64,000 nt of DNA from Gordonia phthalatica. Lineage in GTDB: Bacteria; Actinomycetota; Actinomycetes; Mycobacteriales; Mycobacteriaceae. Under the pieces are notes generated by a model, which ran no database searches, was not told where the DNA came from, and saw only the letters and a program-made list of their open reading frames with translations. The stretch is taken from assembly GCF_001305675.1 (NCBI RefSeq), contig NZ_CP011853.1:1054001-1118000 (forward strand), given 5' to 3'. Numbering within the stretch: the stretch's first letter is position 1; every line of letters starts with the position of its first letter. The position numbers and the translations under genes are program-made. Below are positions 33,652-43,226 of this stretch, one piece after another.

Positions 33652-34263
33652 TCAGGGGGTCGCTCCGGCGATGCGGAGCGCGGAGTCGGCGTAGAACTCG
33701 CCGACGTCGTCGGGCGTCCAGGAACCGCCGTCGCGGTACCAGCGGGCGATGTCGATGCAGGATCCGACGATCGCGACGGCGGCCATGCGCGGTTTCGCGG
33801 TGTGGAACACGCCGCGGTCGAGGCCGCGCTGCAGGATCGCGTCGATCACGTTGTCGAGCTCCTTGCGCAACGCGATGATCTCGGCGTGGTGATCCGGCTC
33901 CAGCGCGCCGAGCTCGTAGTTCACGACGCGGGCGCTGACGTGCTCCTGGGCGTGGTACTTGGCCAGCGCGAAAGCGTAGGCGCGGAGCTGCTGGGCGGGA
34001 TCGTCGGAACTGGCGGCGCCCTCGCGGACCACGGCCAGGATCGCCTCGTGGCCGAACTTGGAGATCCGGTAGAGGAGCTCCTCCTTCGACTTGTAGTGCA
34101 CGTAGACCGCGGCCGAGCTCATGCCCGCGGCGGTCGCGATGTGGCGGGTGCTGGTGCCGTGGAAGCCGAGCTCGGAGAAGGACGCCATGGCGCCTTCGCG
34201 GAGACGCTTCTTGGTCTGCTCGGACTTGCTCGTCGGATCGACCTGCGCACTGTCGTGGGACAT
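33652..34263 (-). CDS. TetR family regulator of acyl-CoA dehydrogenase gene
   Basis: A 203-residue repressor-type protein. The HTH is in SEQTKKRLREGAMASFSELG, then STRHIATAAGMSSAAVYVHY with KSKEELL. A TetR_C domain follows (AFALAKYHAQEHVSARVVNY, GSCIDIARWYRDGG). ATG 34263 is preferred because GGAGG lies 6 bases upstream; 18 more bases would bring an earlier start without such a site. A perfect 16-bp palindrome lies 33 bp upstream at 34296-34311. Together with the downstream acyl-CoA dehydrogenase gene this looks like a self-regulated fatty-acyl-CoA-responsive unit. Confidence 0.9.
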   Translation of the reverse strand: MSHDSAQVDPTSKSEQTKKRLREGAMASFSELGFHGTSTRHIATAAGMSSAAVYVHYKSKEELLYRISKFGHEAILAVVREGAASSDDPAQQLRAYAFALAKYHAQEHVSARVVNYELGALEPDHHAEIIALRKELDNVIDAILQRGLDRGVFHTAKPRMAAVAIVGSCIDIARWYRDGGSWTPDDVGEFYADSALRIAGATP

Positions 34264-34295
34264 CGTCGACCTCCGATCCATCGTCCACCACGGTT

Positions 34296-34311
34296 ATAAG
34301 CGATCGCTTAT
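34296..34311. promoter_or_regulatory. Perfect 16-bp TetR operator palindrome
   Basis: ATAAGCGATCGCTTAT, uninterrupted dyad symmetry, AT-rich outside and CGATCG inside. It is in the 111-bp divergent region between the TetR gene and trpF and could affect both promoters. Confidence 0.78.
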
Positions 34312-34374
34312 TTTGGAACGATAGCACGCAGATCCCGTCCCGGCTCAAATCGCGGGCGCGCTAACCTCGACGGC

Positions 34375-34992
34375 ATGTACGTGAAGGTGTGCGGCCTGAA
34401 GACCGTCGACGCGGTGCATGCCGCCGTCGATGCGGGTGCCGATGCGATCGGCGTCGTGATGAACGAGAACAGCCCGCGCGCGGCGTCCGCGGACGTCGCG
34501 AAGACGGTGGTCGACGCGGCGCGCCAGGCCGGCGGCGACCGGCTCGACATCGTGCTCGTCGTCAACGACAAGCCCGCTGCCGAGGCGGCGTCCCTGGCCG
34601 CGGACCTGGGCTTCACGGTGCTGCAGCTGCACGGCCGCCGATATGCGGCGGAGGATTTCGCGGCGGCGTCGAAGGTGTTCGGGACGCTGTGGCGCGCAAC
34701 GTCGTTGGCGCACGACCCGCCGCTCGACGTGGGCGCCTACGGGGAACGGCGACTGCTGCTAGACGCCCCCAAACCGGGCTCGGGGGAGCGGTGGGATCTG
34801 TCGGGCCTGGCAGACCTCGGCCTGTCGGGCGAATGGCTCCTCGCGGGCGGCCTCAATCCAGACAACGTCGCCGACGCCATCGCGCAGGCGCGACCCTGGG
34901 GCGTCGACGTCTCCAGTGGCGTCGAGTCGGCGCCGGGCGTGAAGGATCTGGACGCGATCGCCCGGTTCATAGCGGCGGCCAAGGAGGCCTGA
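34375..34992 (+). CDS. trpF: Phosphoribosylanthranilate isomerase
   Basis: A 205-residue TIM barrel that converts phosphoribosyl-anthranilate to CdRP in tryptophan synthesis. The catalytic Cys is in KVCGLKT (Cys6), the general acid Asp in the expected mid-barrel position before LVVNDK, and the phosphate site is the C-terminal LLAGGLNPDNV and DVSSGVESAPGVKD. The LLDAPKPGSGERWDLS loop is a family hallmark. No other trp gene is nearby. Many actinobacteria lack trpF and use the bifunctional PriA, so an orphan trpF is notable. It ends in a hairpin terminator 7 bases downstream. Confidence 0.93.
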   Translation: MYVKVCGLKTVDAVHAAVDAGADAIGVVMNENSPRAASADVAKTVVDAARQAGGDRLDIVLVVNDKPAAEAASLAADLGFTVLQLHGRRYAAEDFAAASKVFGTLWRATSLAHDPPLDVGAYGERRLLLDAPKPGSGERWDLSGLADLGLSGEWLLAGGLNPDNVADAIAQARPWGVDVSSGVESAPGVKDLDAIARFIAAAKEA

Positions 34993-34998
34993 CAGACG

Positions 34999-35034
34999 GC
35001 GACCGCCCCGGACCGTGGGGTCCGGGGCGGTCGC
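34999..35034. terminator. Bidirectional hairpin terminator
   Basis: 16-bp perfect arms (34999-35014 and 35019-35034) with loop GTGG, between the converging trpF and PTS permease genes. GC-rich, no U-run. Confidence 0.88.
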
Positions 35035-35046
35035 GTCAGTAGGAGG

Positions 35047-37119
35047 CTACGAGGAGAACTCCACCGAGGCCGTCTTGTCGTTCATCACGACGACCGGGGT
35101 GACGGTCGGGTAGCCGGCGGCCTCGACCTTCGCGAGGTCGACGTTGATGAGCGGCTGACCGGCGGTGACCTCATCCTTCGCCTTGACGAGGGGCTCGAAG
35201 CCGTCGCCCTTCATCTTCACGGTGTCCAGTCCGACGTGGATCAGCACCTGGGTGCCGTCCGCCAACTGCAGGCCCACGGCGTGCCCGGTCGGGAACACGG
35301 TGACGACGGTGGCGTCGGCGGGCGCGACCACCTGGCCGTCGGTCGGGACGATCGCCATGCCCGGACCCATCATGCCGCTGGCGAAGGTCTTGTCCGGAAC
35401 CTCGGAGAGCGCGATCGCGTAGCCCTGCAGCGGGCGCTGTAGCGTGACGACCTTGCCTGCGGGCTTGGTCAGGACGGCGGTGCCGCCGCCCTGCGCGTCG
35501 GACTGCTCCTCGGCGGCGTGGACCGCGGCGTCGGCCTCGTCGACCGCTTCCACGGCGGCCTCGACCGTGCTCGGATCCACCTCGCCGGACATGATCTTCT
35601 CCATCGCGTCCTTGATGAACTGGACGTTGAGTCCGTAGATCACCTGGACCGAGTGCCCGCCGGGCTTCATGGTGCCGGCGGCGCCCGCGCGCTTGAGGGC
35701 CTGCTCGTCGACCTTGGTGGTGTCGCCGATCTCCATGCGGAGGCGGGTGGCGCAGTTGTCGAGTTCGAGGATGTTCTGCTTGCCGCCCAGCGCGTCGATG
35801 AACTTCGACGCGGTGCCGATGAAGCCTGCGGACGCGCCGCCCTCGCTACCGTCACCGGTGTCGTCGAAGTCGTCGTCCTCGCGGCCGGGAGTCTTGAGCT
35901 GGAACTTCAGGATGACCCAGCGGAACACGAAGAAGTAGACGAAGAACCAGCCGATGCCTATCACGATGATGATCCACGGGTTCTCGGCCATCGGGTTCTG
36001 CCAGTTGAGCACGAGGTCGACGAAGCCGCCGGAGAAGCCGAAGCCCATGCGGACCGGCAGCAACTGGGCGATAGCCATCGAGATGCCCATGAACACCGCG
36101 TGGATCACGAACAGGAACGGGGCCAGGAACATGAACGCGAACTCGAGCGGTTCGGTGACGCCGACGAAGAACGACGAGACCGCGCCCGAGAGCAGGATGC
36201 CGTAGGCGATCTTCTTGCGGGTGGTCTTGGCGGTCACGTACATCGCGAGCGCCGCGCCCGGGAGGCCGAACATCATGATCGGGAAGAAGCCGGTCATGTA
36301 CTGGCCGGTGACGCCGAACTCGCCCGTGCCGGACAGGAAGTTGTTGAGGTCGTTGATGCCTGCGACGTCGAACCAGAACACCGAGTTCAGGGCGTGGTGC
36401 AGACCGAACGGGATCAGCAGTCGGTTGAAGAAGCCGTAGAGGCCGGTGCCGACGGCGCCGAGGTCGACGATGTGCTCGCCGAACCAGACCAGGCCGCTGT
36501 AGACCAGGGGCCAGATGAACAGCAGAATCAGCGCGACGATCAGCGAGACGCCTGCGGTGACGATGGCGACCGAACGGCGGCCCGAGAAGAACGACAGCGC
36601 GTCCGGCAGCTTCACGTCCTTGAAGCGGTTGTAGCAGGCGGCGCCGATGATGCCGCACAGGATGCCGATGAAGGCGTTCTGGAAGTTGCCGGGCGTGAAC
36701 GCGGCGTTGACGTCGGGCGTCTGGATCAGGAAGGTGCCGCCGTGCTCCACGACGGTCGCGCCGTTGGTGGCGACGTCGCCGTCTTTGATCGGTGCGGAGG
36801 TGAAACCGCGGCTCAGGAGGGTCATCACCGATGCGGGCGCCAGCAGGCTGGTGATGACCAGCCAGGACACGAGGCCGGCGAGGGCCGACGTGCCGTCGGA
36901 CTTGCGCGCCATGCCGATCGAGACGCCGACGGCGAACAGGAGGGCGAGGTTGGCCAGGATCGCCAGGCCGGCGGTTTGGAGGAAGGAGGTAACGACGTTG
37001 GCTTGGCCGTCGTTGATGCCGATGATCCAGTTGGCGATACCAACGAGGATTGCGGCGACAGGCAGAACTGCCACCGGCAACATGATCGATTTGCCGAGGT
37101 TCTGCAGGAATTTCATCAT
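35047..37119 (-). CDS. PTS glucose/N-acetylglucosamine-type permease, IICBA fusion
   Basis: About 690 residues in the order IIC (about 1-405), IIB (about 440-520) and IIA (about 560-690). IIC has around ten membrane segments starting SIMLPVAVLPVAAILVGI, and the sugar-site segment FGLHHALNSVFWFDVAG, which looks more like NagE (GlcNAc) than PtsG. IIB carries the phospho-Cys in ELDNCATRLRM; IIA carries the phospho-His in VLIHVGLDTVKMKGDGF. All three phosphotransfer steps after HPr are thus in one chain. The start is at the tandem ATG around 37119; a TTG 27 bases upstream is less likely. HPr and EI genes are not in the window. Confidence 0.93.
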   Translation of the reverse strand: MMKFLQNLGKSIMLPVAVLPVAAILVGIANWIIGINDGQANVVTSFLQTAGLAILANLALLFAVGVSIGMARKSDGTSALAGLVSWLVITSLLAPASVMTLLSRGFTSAPIKDGDVATNGATVVEHGGTFLIQTPDVNAAFTPGNFQNAFIGILCGIIGAACYNRFKDVKLPDALSFFSGRRSVAIVTAGVSLIVALILLFIWPLVYSGLVWFGEHIVDLGAVGTGLYGFFNRLLIPFGLHHALNSVFWFDVAGINDLNNFLSGTGEFGVTGQYMTGFFPIMMFGLPGAALAMYVTAKTTRKKIAYGILLSGAVSSFFVGVTEPLEFAFMFLAPFLFVIHAVFMGISMAIAQLLPVRMGFGFSGGFVDLVLNWQNPMAENPWIIIVIGIGWFFVYFFVFRWVILKFQLKTPGREDDDFDDTGDGSEGGASAGFIGTASKFIDALGGKQNILELDNCATRLRMEIGDTTKVDEQALKRAGAAGTMKPGGHSVQVIYGLNVQFIKDAMEKIMSGEVDPSTVEAAVEAVDEADAAVHAAEEQSDAQGGGTAVLTKPAGKVVTLQRPLQGYAIALSEVPDKTFASGMMGPGMAIVPTDGQVVAPADATVVTVFPTGHAVGLQLADGTQVLIHVGLDTVKMKGDGFEPLVKAKDEVTAGQPLINVDLAKVEAAGYPTVTPVVVMNDKTASVEFSS

Positions 37120-37238
37120 CTGGGTGGTTCCCAATCGGTCGTGCAACTGTGCGAACTTCAGGGTGGTGTTCGGATGGCACTTTATACCGGGTGACTCCGG
37201 TCACGAGGGTGATCGCGAGCAATGGCGGGGCTGCTACG

Positions 37239-37272
37239 TTAGGTTCGACTCAGTTTAGCTAGGGTTACCTAA
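37239..37272. promoter_or_regulatory. Two overlapping IdeR/DtxR-like iron boxes
   Basis: Box 1 at 37239-37257 (TTAGGTTCGACTCAGTTTA) matches 13 of 19 positions and box 2 at 37254-37272 (TTTAGCTAGGGTTACCTAA) 14 of 19 positions of the consensus TTAGGTTAGGCTAACCTAA. They lie 26 bp upstream of the siderophore-interacting-protein gene, whose family is usually iron-repressed. Confidence 0.72.
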
Positions 37273-37297
37273 CTCAACCGAATGGAGAGTGATGCTC

Positions 37298-38254
37298 ATG
37301 TCGACCGCCGCCGTCGAGATCGTGGACCAGCAACCGTATTCCGTCCATCGTGCTCGGGTGGGGGCCGTGCAGCGGCTGTCGCCGAGTTTCGCGCGGATCA
37401 CGTTCGTCGGTGACGCTCTCGCCGGCTTCGGGAATCCGGGCGCCACCTTCGATCAGCGGGTGAAGATCATCTTCCCGCCCGTGTCCGGGGTGCTGCCGCC
37501 GGTTGTCGGCGGCGCCGACTGGTACCGGTCGTGGCTGGCGGTGCCGGAGGAGGAGCGAGGGGCGATGCGCACCTACTCGATCCGCGATATCCGGATCGAC
37601 GACGACGGTGCCACCGCGGTCGATGTCGACTTCGTCCTCCACCTGGTGCCCGGCCAGACCGGGCCCGCATCCACCTGGGCGTCCGAGACCACCCCGGGGG
37701 ATGAGGTGCTGATCGTCGGGCCGCGGAGGGGACGGCTCGACGGCGGCGGCATCGAGTACCTGCCCGGCGGTGCGGGTCAGGTCCTCTTGGCGGGCGACGA
37801 GACGGCGGCCCCGGCGATCGCCCGCATCCTCGCCGACGCCCCGGACGACCTGTGTGGCGCCGCGTACATCGAGGTCCCCGAAGCGGCCGACGCGCAACCG
37901 ATCGACGCGCCGGACGGGGTCGCGGTGCACTGGCTGCCGCGCGACGGCGTCGCGCCGGGCGAGAAGCTGCATCCGGCTGTTCTCGGGCACCTGGGCGAGG
38001 CCCCCGGTGACGTCGAGCCCGTGGCCGAACCCCGGACGGGCGAGGAGCTCCTCTGGGAGACACCGCGCTTCTCGCGGCTCGGCGAGCAGCTCGACTCGGC
38101 GGGAGCTCCCGTCGACGAGCGCTACTTTTGGATCGCCGGCGAGAGCCGTGTGGTCACCGGACTCCGTCGACGGCTGGTGAAGGACCTCGGCATCCCGCGC
38201 GCGCAGGTCGCGTTCATGGGGTACTGGCGCGAGGGCGTCGCGATGAAGGGCTGA
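37298..38254 (+). CDS. Siderophore-interacting protein (FAD-dependent ferric-siderophore reductase)
   Basis: A 318-residue cytosolic flavoprotein of the SIP/ViuB family. The FAD-binding barrel has RITFVGDAL, MRTYSIRDIR and DVDFVLH, with the SIP-typical GPASTWASE turn; the C-terminal NAD(P)H domain has VLLAGDETAAPAIARIL and the terminal VAFMGYWREG (family-specific GYWR). It would release iron from imported ferric siderophores by reduction. Two IdeR-like boxes upstream support iron repression. ATG 37298 is 8 bases after GGAGAG; GTG 37289 and ATG 37292 in frame are alternatives. Confidence 0.93.
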   Translation: MSTAAVEIVDQQPYSVHRARVGAVQRLSPSFARITFVGDALAGFGNPGATFDQRVKIIFPPVSGVLPPVVGGADWYRSWLAVPEEERGAMRTYSIRDIRIDDDGATAVDVDFVLHLVPGQTGPASTWASETTPGDEVLIVGPRRGRLDGGGIEYLPGGAGQVLLAGDETAAPAIARILADAPDDLCGAAYIEVPEAADAQPIDAPDGVAVHWLPRDGVAPGEKLHPAVLGHLGEAPGDVEPVAEPRTGEELLWETPRFSRLGEQLDSAGAPVDERYFWIAGESRVVTGLRRRLVKDLGIPRAQVAFMGYWREGVAMKG

Positions 38255-38257
38255 CGG

Positions 38258-38800
38258 TCAGACGAGGGCGTCGAGGTCCAGGGCTGCGGTGAACGGCGTC
38301 GTCACCTCGACGGTCCCGGTGTGCCAGTCGCCCACGTACCGGCCGTCCGAGAGGGTGAGGAGTTCGATCCTCGGGTGGTCGTCGAGGTCGACGATCCAGT
38401 AGTGCGGGATGCCTGCGTCGGCGTACTCGCCGCGCTTGCGGACCAGGACGACGTGGCGGGTGCCGGGGGAGACGATCTCGATCACGAGGACGACGTCGTC
38501 GGCGGTGAGCGCGACGAGGTCCTCGCGATCCCGAGCCACCACGATGGCGGGGTTGCGGACCGTCGGGCGATCGGTCGCGGTCAACACCACTTCCGGTTCA
38601 GCCGCAACGACGAACTCGGTCGGAGCCTGCGCGATCAACTCCGCCGCGAGTCTCGTGAGAAGCCTCTGGTGCAGAAAACGCGGTCTCGGCGACACGATCA
38701 GGACCCCCTCCTGAAGCTCTGACCGCTGTGACGTGTCCTCCCCCAAGGCACGCCACTGCTCCAACGACATCGGTTGAGGATGTGTCGGAGCCCAGGTCAT
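38258..38800 (-). CDS. Uma2 family (DUF820) endonuclease-fold protein with altered PD motif
   Basis: A 180-residue PD-(D/E)XK-like protein. The family layout is clear: N-terminal MSLEQWRALGED, RPRFLHQRLLTRLAAELI, then VIEIVSPGTRHVVLVRKRGE with YADAGIPHYWIVD at the C-terminal part. In active Uma2 proteins the catalytic strand reads xPDVVV; here it is VRNPAIVVA, so the Asp is Ala. The Glu of VLVIEIVS and Lys of RKRGEY are kept. It may be catalytically dead. It converges with the SIP gene, 3 bases between stops. Solitary Uma2 genes are common; the function is unknown. Confidence 0.85.
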   Translation of the reverse strand: MTWAPTHPQPMSLEQWRALGEDTSQRSELQEGVLIVSPRPRFLHQRLLTRLAAELIAQAPTEFVVAAEPEVVLTATDRPTVRNPAIVVARDREDLVALTADDVVLVIEIVSPGTRHVVLVRKRGEYADAGIPHYWIVDLDDHPRIELLTLSDGRYVGDWHTGTVEVTTPFTAALDLDALV

Positions 38801-38902
38801 GGACCCGACTGTAATCGCCGTGTCCGGTTCTGCCCAGCGCGTTGTCCACAGGTCTGCGGGAGCGACTGGAACATTCACGGCTTCGGATCGGTTGGAACGA
38901 AC

Positions 38903-40309
38903 ATGGCTGACGACACTGGTGAATTCCGAATCGAACACGACACGATGGGTGAGGTGCGGGTCCCCGCGGCCGCACTCTGGCGAGCGCAGACGCAACGCGC
39001 CGTCGAGAACTTCCCGATCAGTTTCCGGCCCCTCGAACGCACCCAGATCCGCGCGCTCGGCCTCCTGAAGGCCGCGACCGCCCAGGTGAATCGCGATCTC
39101 GGTCTGCTCGACGCGACCAAGGCCGACGCCATCATCGCGGCCGCGCAGGAGATCGCTGACGGTCTGCACGACGACCAGTTCCCGATCGACGTCTTCCAGA
39201 CGGGGTCGGGCACGTCGTCGAACATGAACGCCAACGAGGTCATCGCCTCCATCGCCGCGCGGAACGGCGTGGACGTGCACCCGAACGACGACGTCAACAT
39301 GTCGCAGAGCTCCAACGACACCTTCCCGACGGCCACCCACGTCGCCGCGGCAGAAGCCGTTGAGCGACAGCTGATTCCGGCGCTCGAGCACTTGCAGGAG
39401 ACCCTGGCCGAGAAGTCGACGCAGTGGCGCACCGTCGTGAAGTCGGGCCGTACCCACCTGATGGACGCGGTGCCGATCACCCTGGGCCAGGAGTTCAGCG
39501 GCTACGCCCGCCAGGTGGAGGCCGGCGTCGAGCGACTCCGGTCCTCCCTTCCCCGCGTCGGCGAGGTCCCGATCGGCGGCACTGCGGTCGGCACCGGGCT
39601 CAACGCTCCCGAACGTTTCGGCACCCTGGTCGTCGCCGAGCTGATCAAGCTCACGGGTGTCGACGACCTCTCGCTGGCTCGTGACAACTTCGAGGCGCAG
39701 GCTGCGCGCGACGGCCTCGTCGAACTGTCCGGCCAGTTGAAGACGATCGCGGTCTCGCTGACGAAGATCGCCAACGACGTCCGCTGGATGGGCTCGGGTC
39801 CGCTCACCGGCCTCGGCGAGATCTCCCTTCCCGACCTGCAGCCCGGCAGTTCGATCATGCCCGGCAAGGTGAATCCCGTTCTGCCGGAGGCTGTCGCGCA
39901 GGTCGCGGCCCAGGTGATCGGCAACGACGCGGCCGTCACGTGGGGCGGCGGTGGCGGCGCCTTCGAGATCAACGTCAACATCCCGATGATGGCGCGCAAC
40001 GTGCTGGAGTCGGTGACCCTGCTCGCGAATGTCTCGCGACTCTTCGCCGACCGCTGCATCAGCGGCCTGGTGGCGCACGAAGAGCGCCTGCGCACCCTGG
40101 CGGAGTCGTCGCCGTCGATCGTCACCCCGCTGAACTCGGCCATCGGCTACGAGGAGGCGGCCGCCGTCGCGAAGGAGGCGCTGAAGGAGGGCAAGACCAT
40201 CCGTCAGACCGTCATCGACCGCGGTCTCATCGGCGACAAGCTCTCAATGGAGGAACTGGACCGTCGCCTCGACGTCCTCAAGATGGCGAACATCGACCGA
40301 GAGCGCTGA
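38903..40309 (+). CDS. fumC: Fumarate hydratase class II
   Basis: A 468-residue, iron-independent, oxygen-stable fumarase of the TCA cycle (aspartase/fumarase superfamily). Signature GSSIMPGKVNP is present (catalytic Ser loop), along with TGSGTSSNMNANEVI, NMSQSSNDTFPTATH (substrate site) and KSGRTHLMDAVPITLGQE (His of TH). ATG 38903 is chosen because upstream frame extension enters the divergent Uma2 promoter. It converges on a class I fumarase gene with a shared terminator, so this genome has both forms side by side. Confidence 0.96.
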   Translation: MADDTGEFRIEHDTMGEVRVPAAALWRAQTQRAVENFPISFRPLERTQIRALGLLKAATAQVNRDLGLLDATKADAIIAAAQEIADGLHDDQFPIDVFQTGSGTSSNMNANEVIASIAARNGVDVHPNDDVNMSQSSNDTFPTATHVAAAEAVERQLIPALEHLQETLAEKSTQWRTVVKSGRTHLMDAVPITLGQEFSGYARQVEAGVERLRSSLPRVGEVPIGGTAVGTGLNAPERFGTLVVAELIKLTGVDDLSLARDNFEAQAARDGLVELSGQLKTIAVSLTKIANDVRWMGSGPLTGLGEISLPDLQPGSSIMPGKVNPVLPEAVAQVAAQVIGNDAAVTWGGGGGAFEINVNIPMMARNVLESVTLLANVSRLFADRCISGLVAHEERLRTLAESSPSIVTPLNSAIGYEEAAAVAKEALKEGKTIRQTVIDRGLIGDKLSMEELDRRLDVLKMANIDRER

Positions 40310-40328
40310 GTCCGCGATCGGACGAAAA

Positions 40329-40379
40329 ATCTCGGCCCCCGAATCCATCTGTGAGGTGGATTCGGGGGCCGAGATCTTT
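40329..40379. terminator. Bidirectional rho-independent terminator
   Basis: 19-bp perfect arms (40329-40347 and 40357-40375) with a 9-base loop, followed by TTTT on the plus strand and preceded by AAAA (U-run for the minus strand). It ends both fumarase genes. Confidence 0.92.
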
Positions 40380-40402
40380 TGTTCAGGCGAGGCCGTGCCG
40401 GT

Positions 40403-42103
<1,701 letters not shown>

Positions 42104-42131
42104 GGCTCTGATGGTAACTCTCCTGCTGAGC

Positions 42132-42173
42132 GCGCTTGCCCACCGCCGGGATTACCGGTCGGTAGGCAAGCGC
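42132..42173 (-). terminator. Hairpin terminator after the small membrane gene
   Basis: 14-bp arms (42132-42145 and 42160-42173) with one mismatch and a 14-base loop. It lies 19 bases beyond the stop of the gene at 42193 and 28 bases before the class I fumarase start on the same strand. Confidence 0.6.
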
Positions 42174-42192
42174 AGGTCGGCGTGCGATCGGG

Positions 42193-42594
42193 TCAGCTGC
42201 CGATGCCGATGGCGGTCAGCAGGACGGTCACCAGAGTGGCGACGGCGAAGAGGCCGTGCGCGCCGACGACGGCGATCGGGAACGACTTCTCCGGCGGGTC
42301 GACGGCGTCGTTCGAGAGGCTCGGCAGCCAGCGGGCCACCATGCCGAAGCCGGTCAGCGCCAGCAGCACCAGCAGGACCAGCGAGACCCAGGCGAGGGCG
42401 TCGACGTCGGAGACCAGGTAGACGATCCAGAGGACCAGGCCGACGGCGGCGACGAGGAAGTGTGCGAAGACGACGGGTGCGGGGAGCCGGGAGGTGGTGC
42501 CTGCTTTCGCGCCGCCGCCCGCCAGCCACTTGGCGAGGAGGACGAAACCGCCTCCGGCGGTGATCACCCAGAGGATCAGGGCTGCGATGTTCAT
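42193..42594 (-). CDS. Small four-helix membrane protein, unknown
   Basis: A 133-residue hydrophobic protein with four predicted membrane helices (about 5-22, 38-58, 65-85 and 105-128) joined by short loops, e.g. ALILWVITAGGGFVLLAKWL and VVFAHFLVAAVGLVLWIVYL. A single His (FAHFL) sits in helix 2 and another in VVGAHGLF. ATG 42594 is preceded by GGAG 9 bases upstream. It lies 43 bases after the DUF2231 gene on the same strand and probably shares its promoter. I do not recognise a named family with confidence. Confidence 0.72.
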   Translation of the reverse strand: MNIAALILWVITAGGGFVLLAKWLAGGGAKAGTTSRLPAPVVFAHFLVAAVGLVLWIVYLVSDVDALAWVSLVLLVLLALTGFGMVARWLPSLSNDAVDPPEKSFPIAVVGAHGLFAVATLVTVLLTAIGIGS

Positions 42595-42637
42595 AGTGTT
42601 CTGCTCCAAACGTTGAGGTGTGGGCTGTGACTTGAAA

Positions 42638-43147
42638 TCACCGGACGAAACCGGTTGCTTGTTCGGCCTCGGCGACGACGCGGACGCCGTAGCGGTAGGC
42701 GAGTTTGCCGCCGAGCGAACCGGCGATCGTCAGGACGACGAGGCAGACGACGCTGAGTGCGATTGGGCCGTAGGCGACGGCGTCGTCGAGCGATCCGACC
42801 GCGCGCCACCAGAAGGCGAACCCGAAGCCGATGGTCACGGCGAGCATCAAGCTCATGTGCCAGATCCCCGTGCGGAAGGCCTCGGTGCCGGTCGGGATGA
42901 CGAGCAGGTCGAGGAAGCCGACGGTGGCGGCGGCGAGGGCGCCGAGGACTCCGATGCCGATGAGCCAGAGCGCGCCGCGGTTCAGGAAGGCCGGGTCGTC
43001 GACGACGTGCGAGGCGATGTCGAAGACCAGGCTCGTGACCCACGCGCCGATCGGAATCGTCACGAGAATCGGGTGGAACGGATGTCCATACGGACCTGCC
43101 ATCGCTGCGCTGGCCGGGTGTTTTGCCTGCTCGTGGAGCTCATCCAT
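42638..43147 (-). CDS. DUF2231 family membrane protein
   Basis: A 169-residue protein with the DUF2231 pattern: N-terminal GHPFHPILVTIPIGAWVTSL, then four membrane helices ending SVVCLVVLTIAGSLGGKLAY and RYGVRV. The GHPxHP box and a conserved His in IWHMSLML are invariant in the family; heme or metal binding has been suggested but is not established. ATG 43147 is 6 bases after AGAGGTG; a GTG 9 bases upstream is in frame. It is divergent (79 bp) from a SufR-like regulator and followed by another small membrane gene, so it may be an output of that regulator. Confidence 0.88.
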   Translation of the reverse strand: MDELHEQAKHPASAAMAGPYGHPFHPILVTIPIGAWVTSLVFDIASHVVDDPAFLNRGALWLIGIGVLGALAAATVGFLDLLVIPTGTEAFRTGIWHMSLMLAVTIGFGFAFWWRAVGSLDDAVAYGPIALSVVCLVVLTIAGSLGGKLAYRYGVRVVAEAEQATGFVR

Positions 43148-43226
43148 CGTAGTCACCTCTAAAATTCATAGTCGTTGCTATTAGAACTGACATTACGCCC
43201 ACAGATGTTGGTTTTACAATGGGGTC

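Noticed and set aside
37120..37146. N-terminal extension of the PTS permease from a TTG codon
   Set aside because: TTG has no ribosome site and the extension lacks similarity to IIC starts, which begin close to the FLQNLGKS segment.
35518..37194. 558-codon plus-strand open frame
   Set aside because: Mirror of the PTS permease gene; composition is typical of antisense to membrane segments (Glu/Asp/His-rich).
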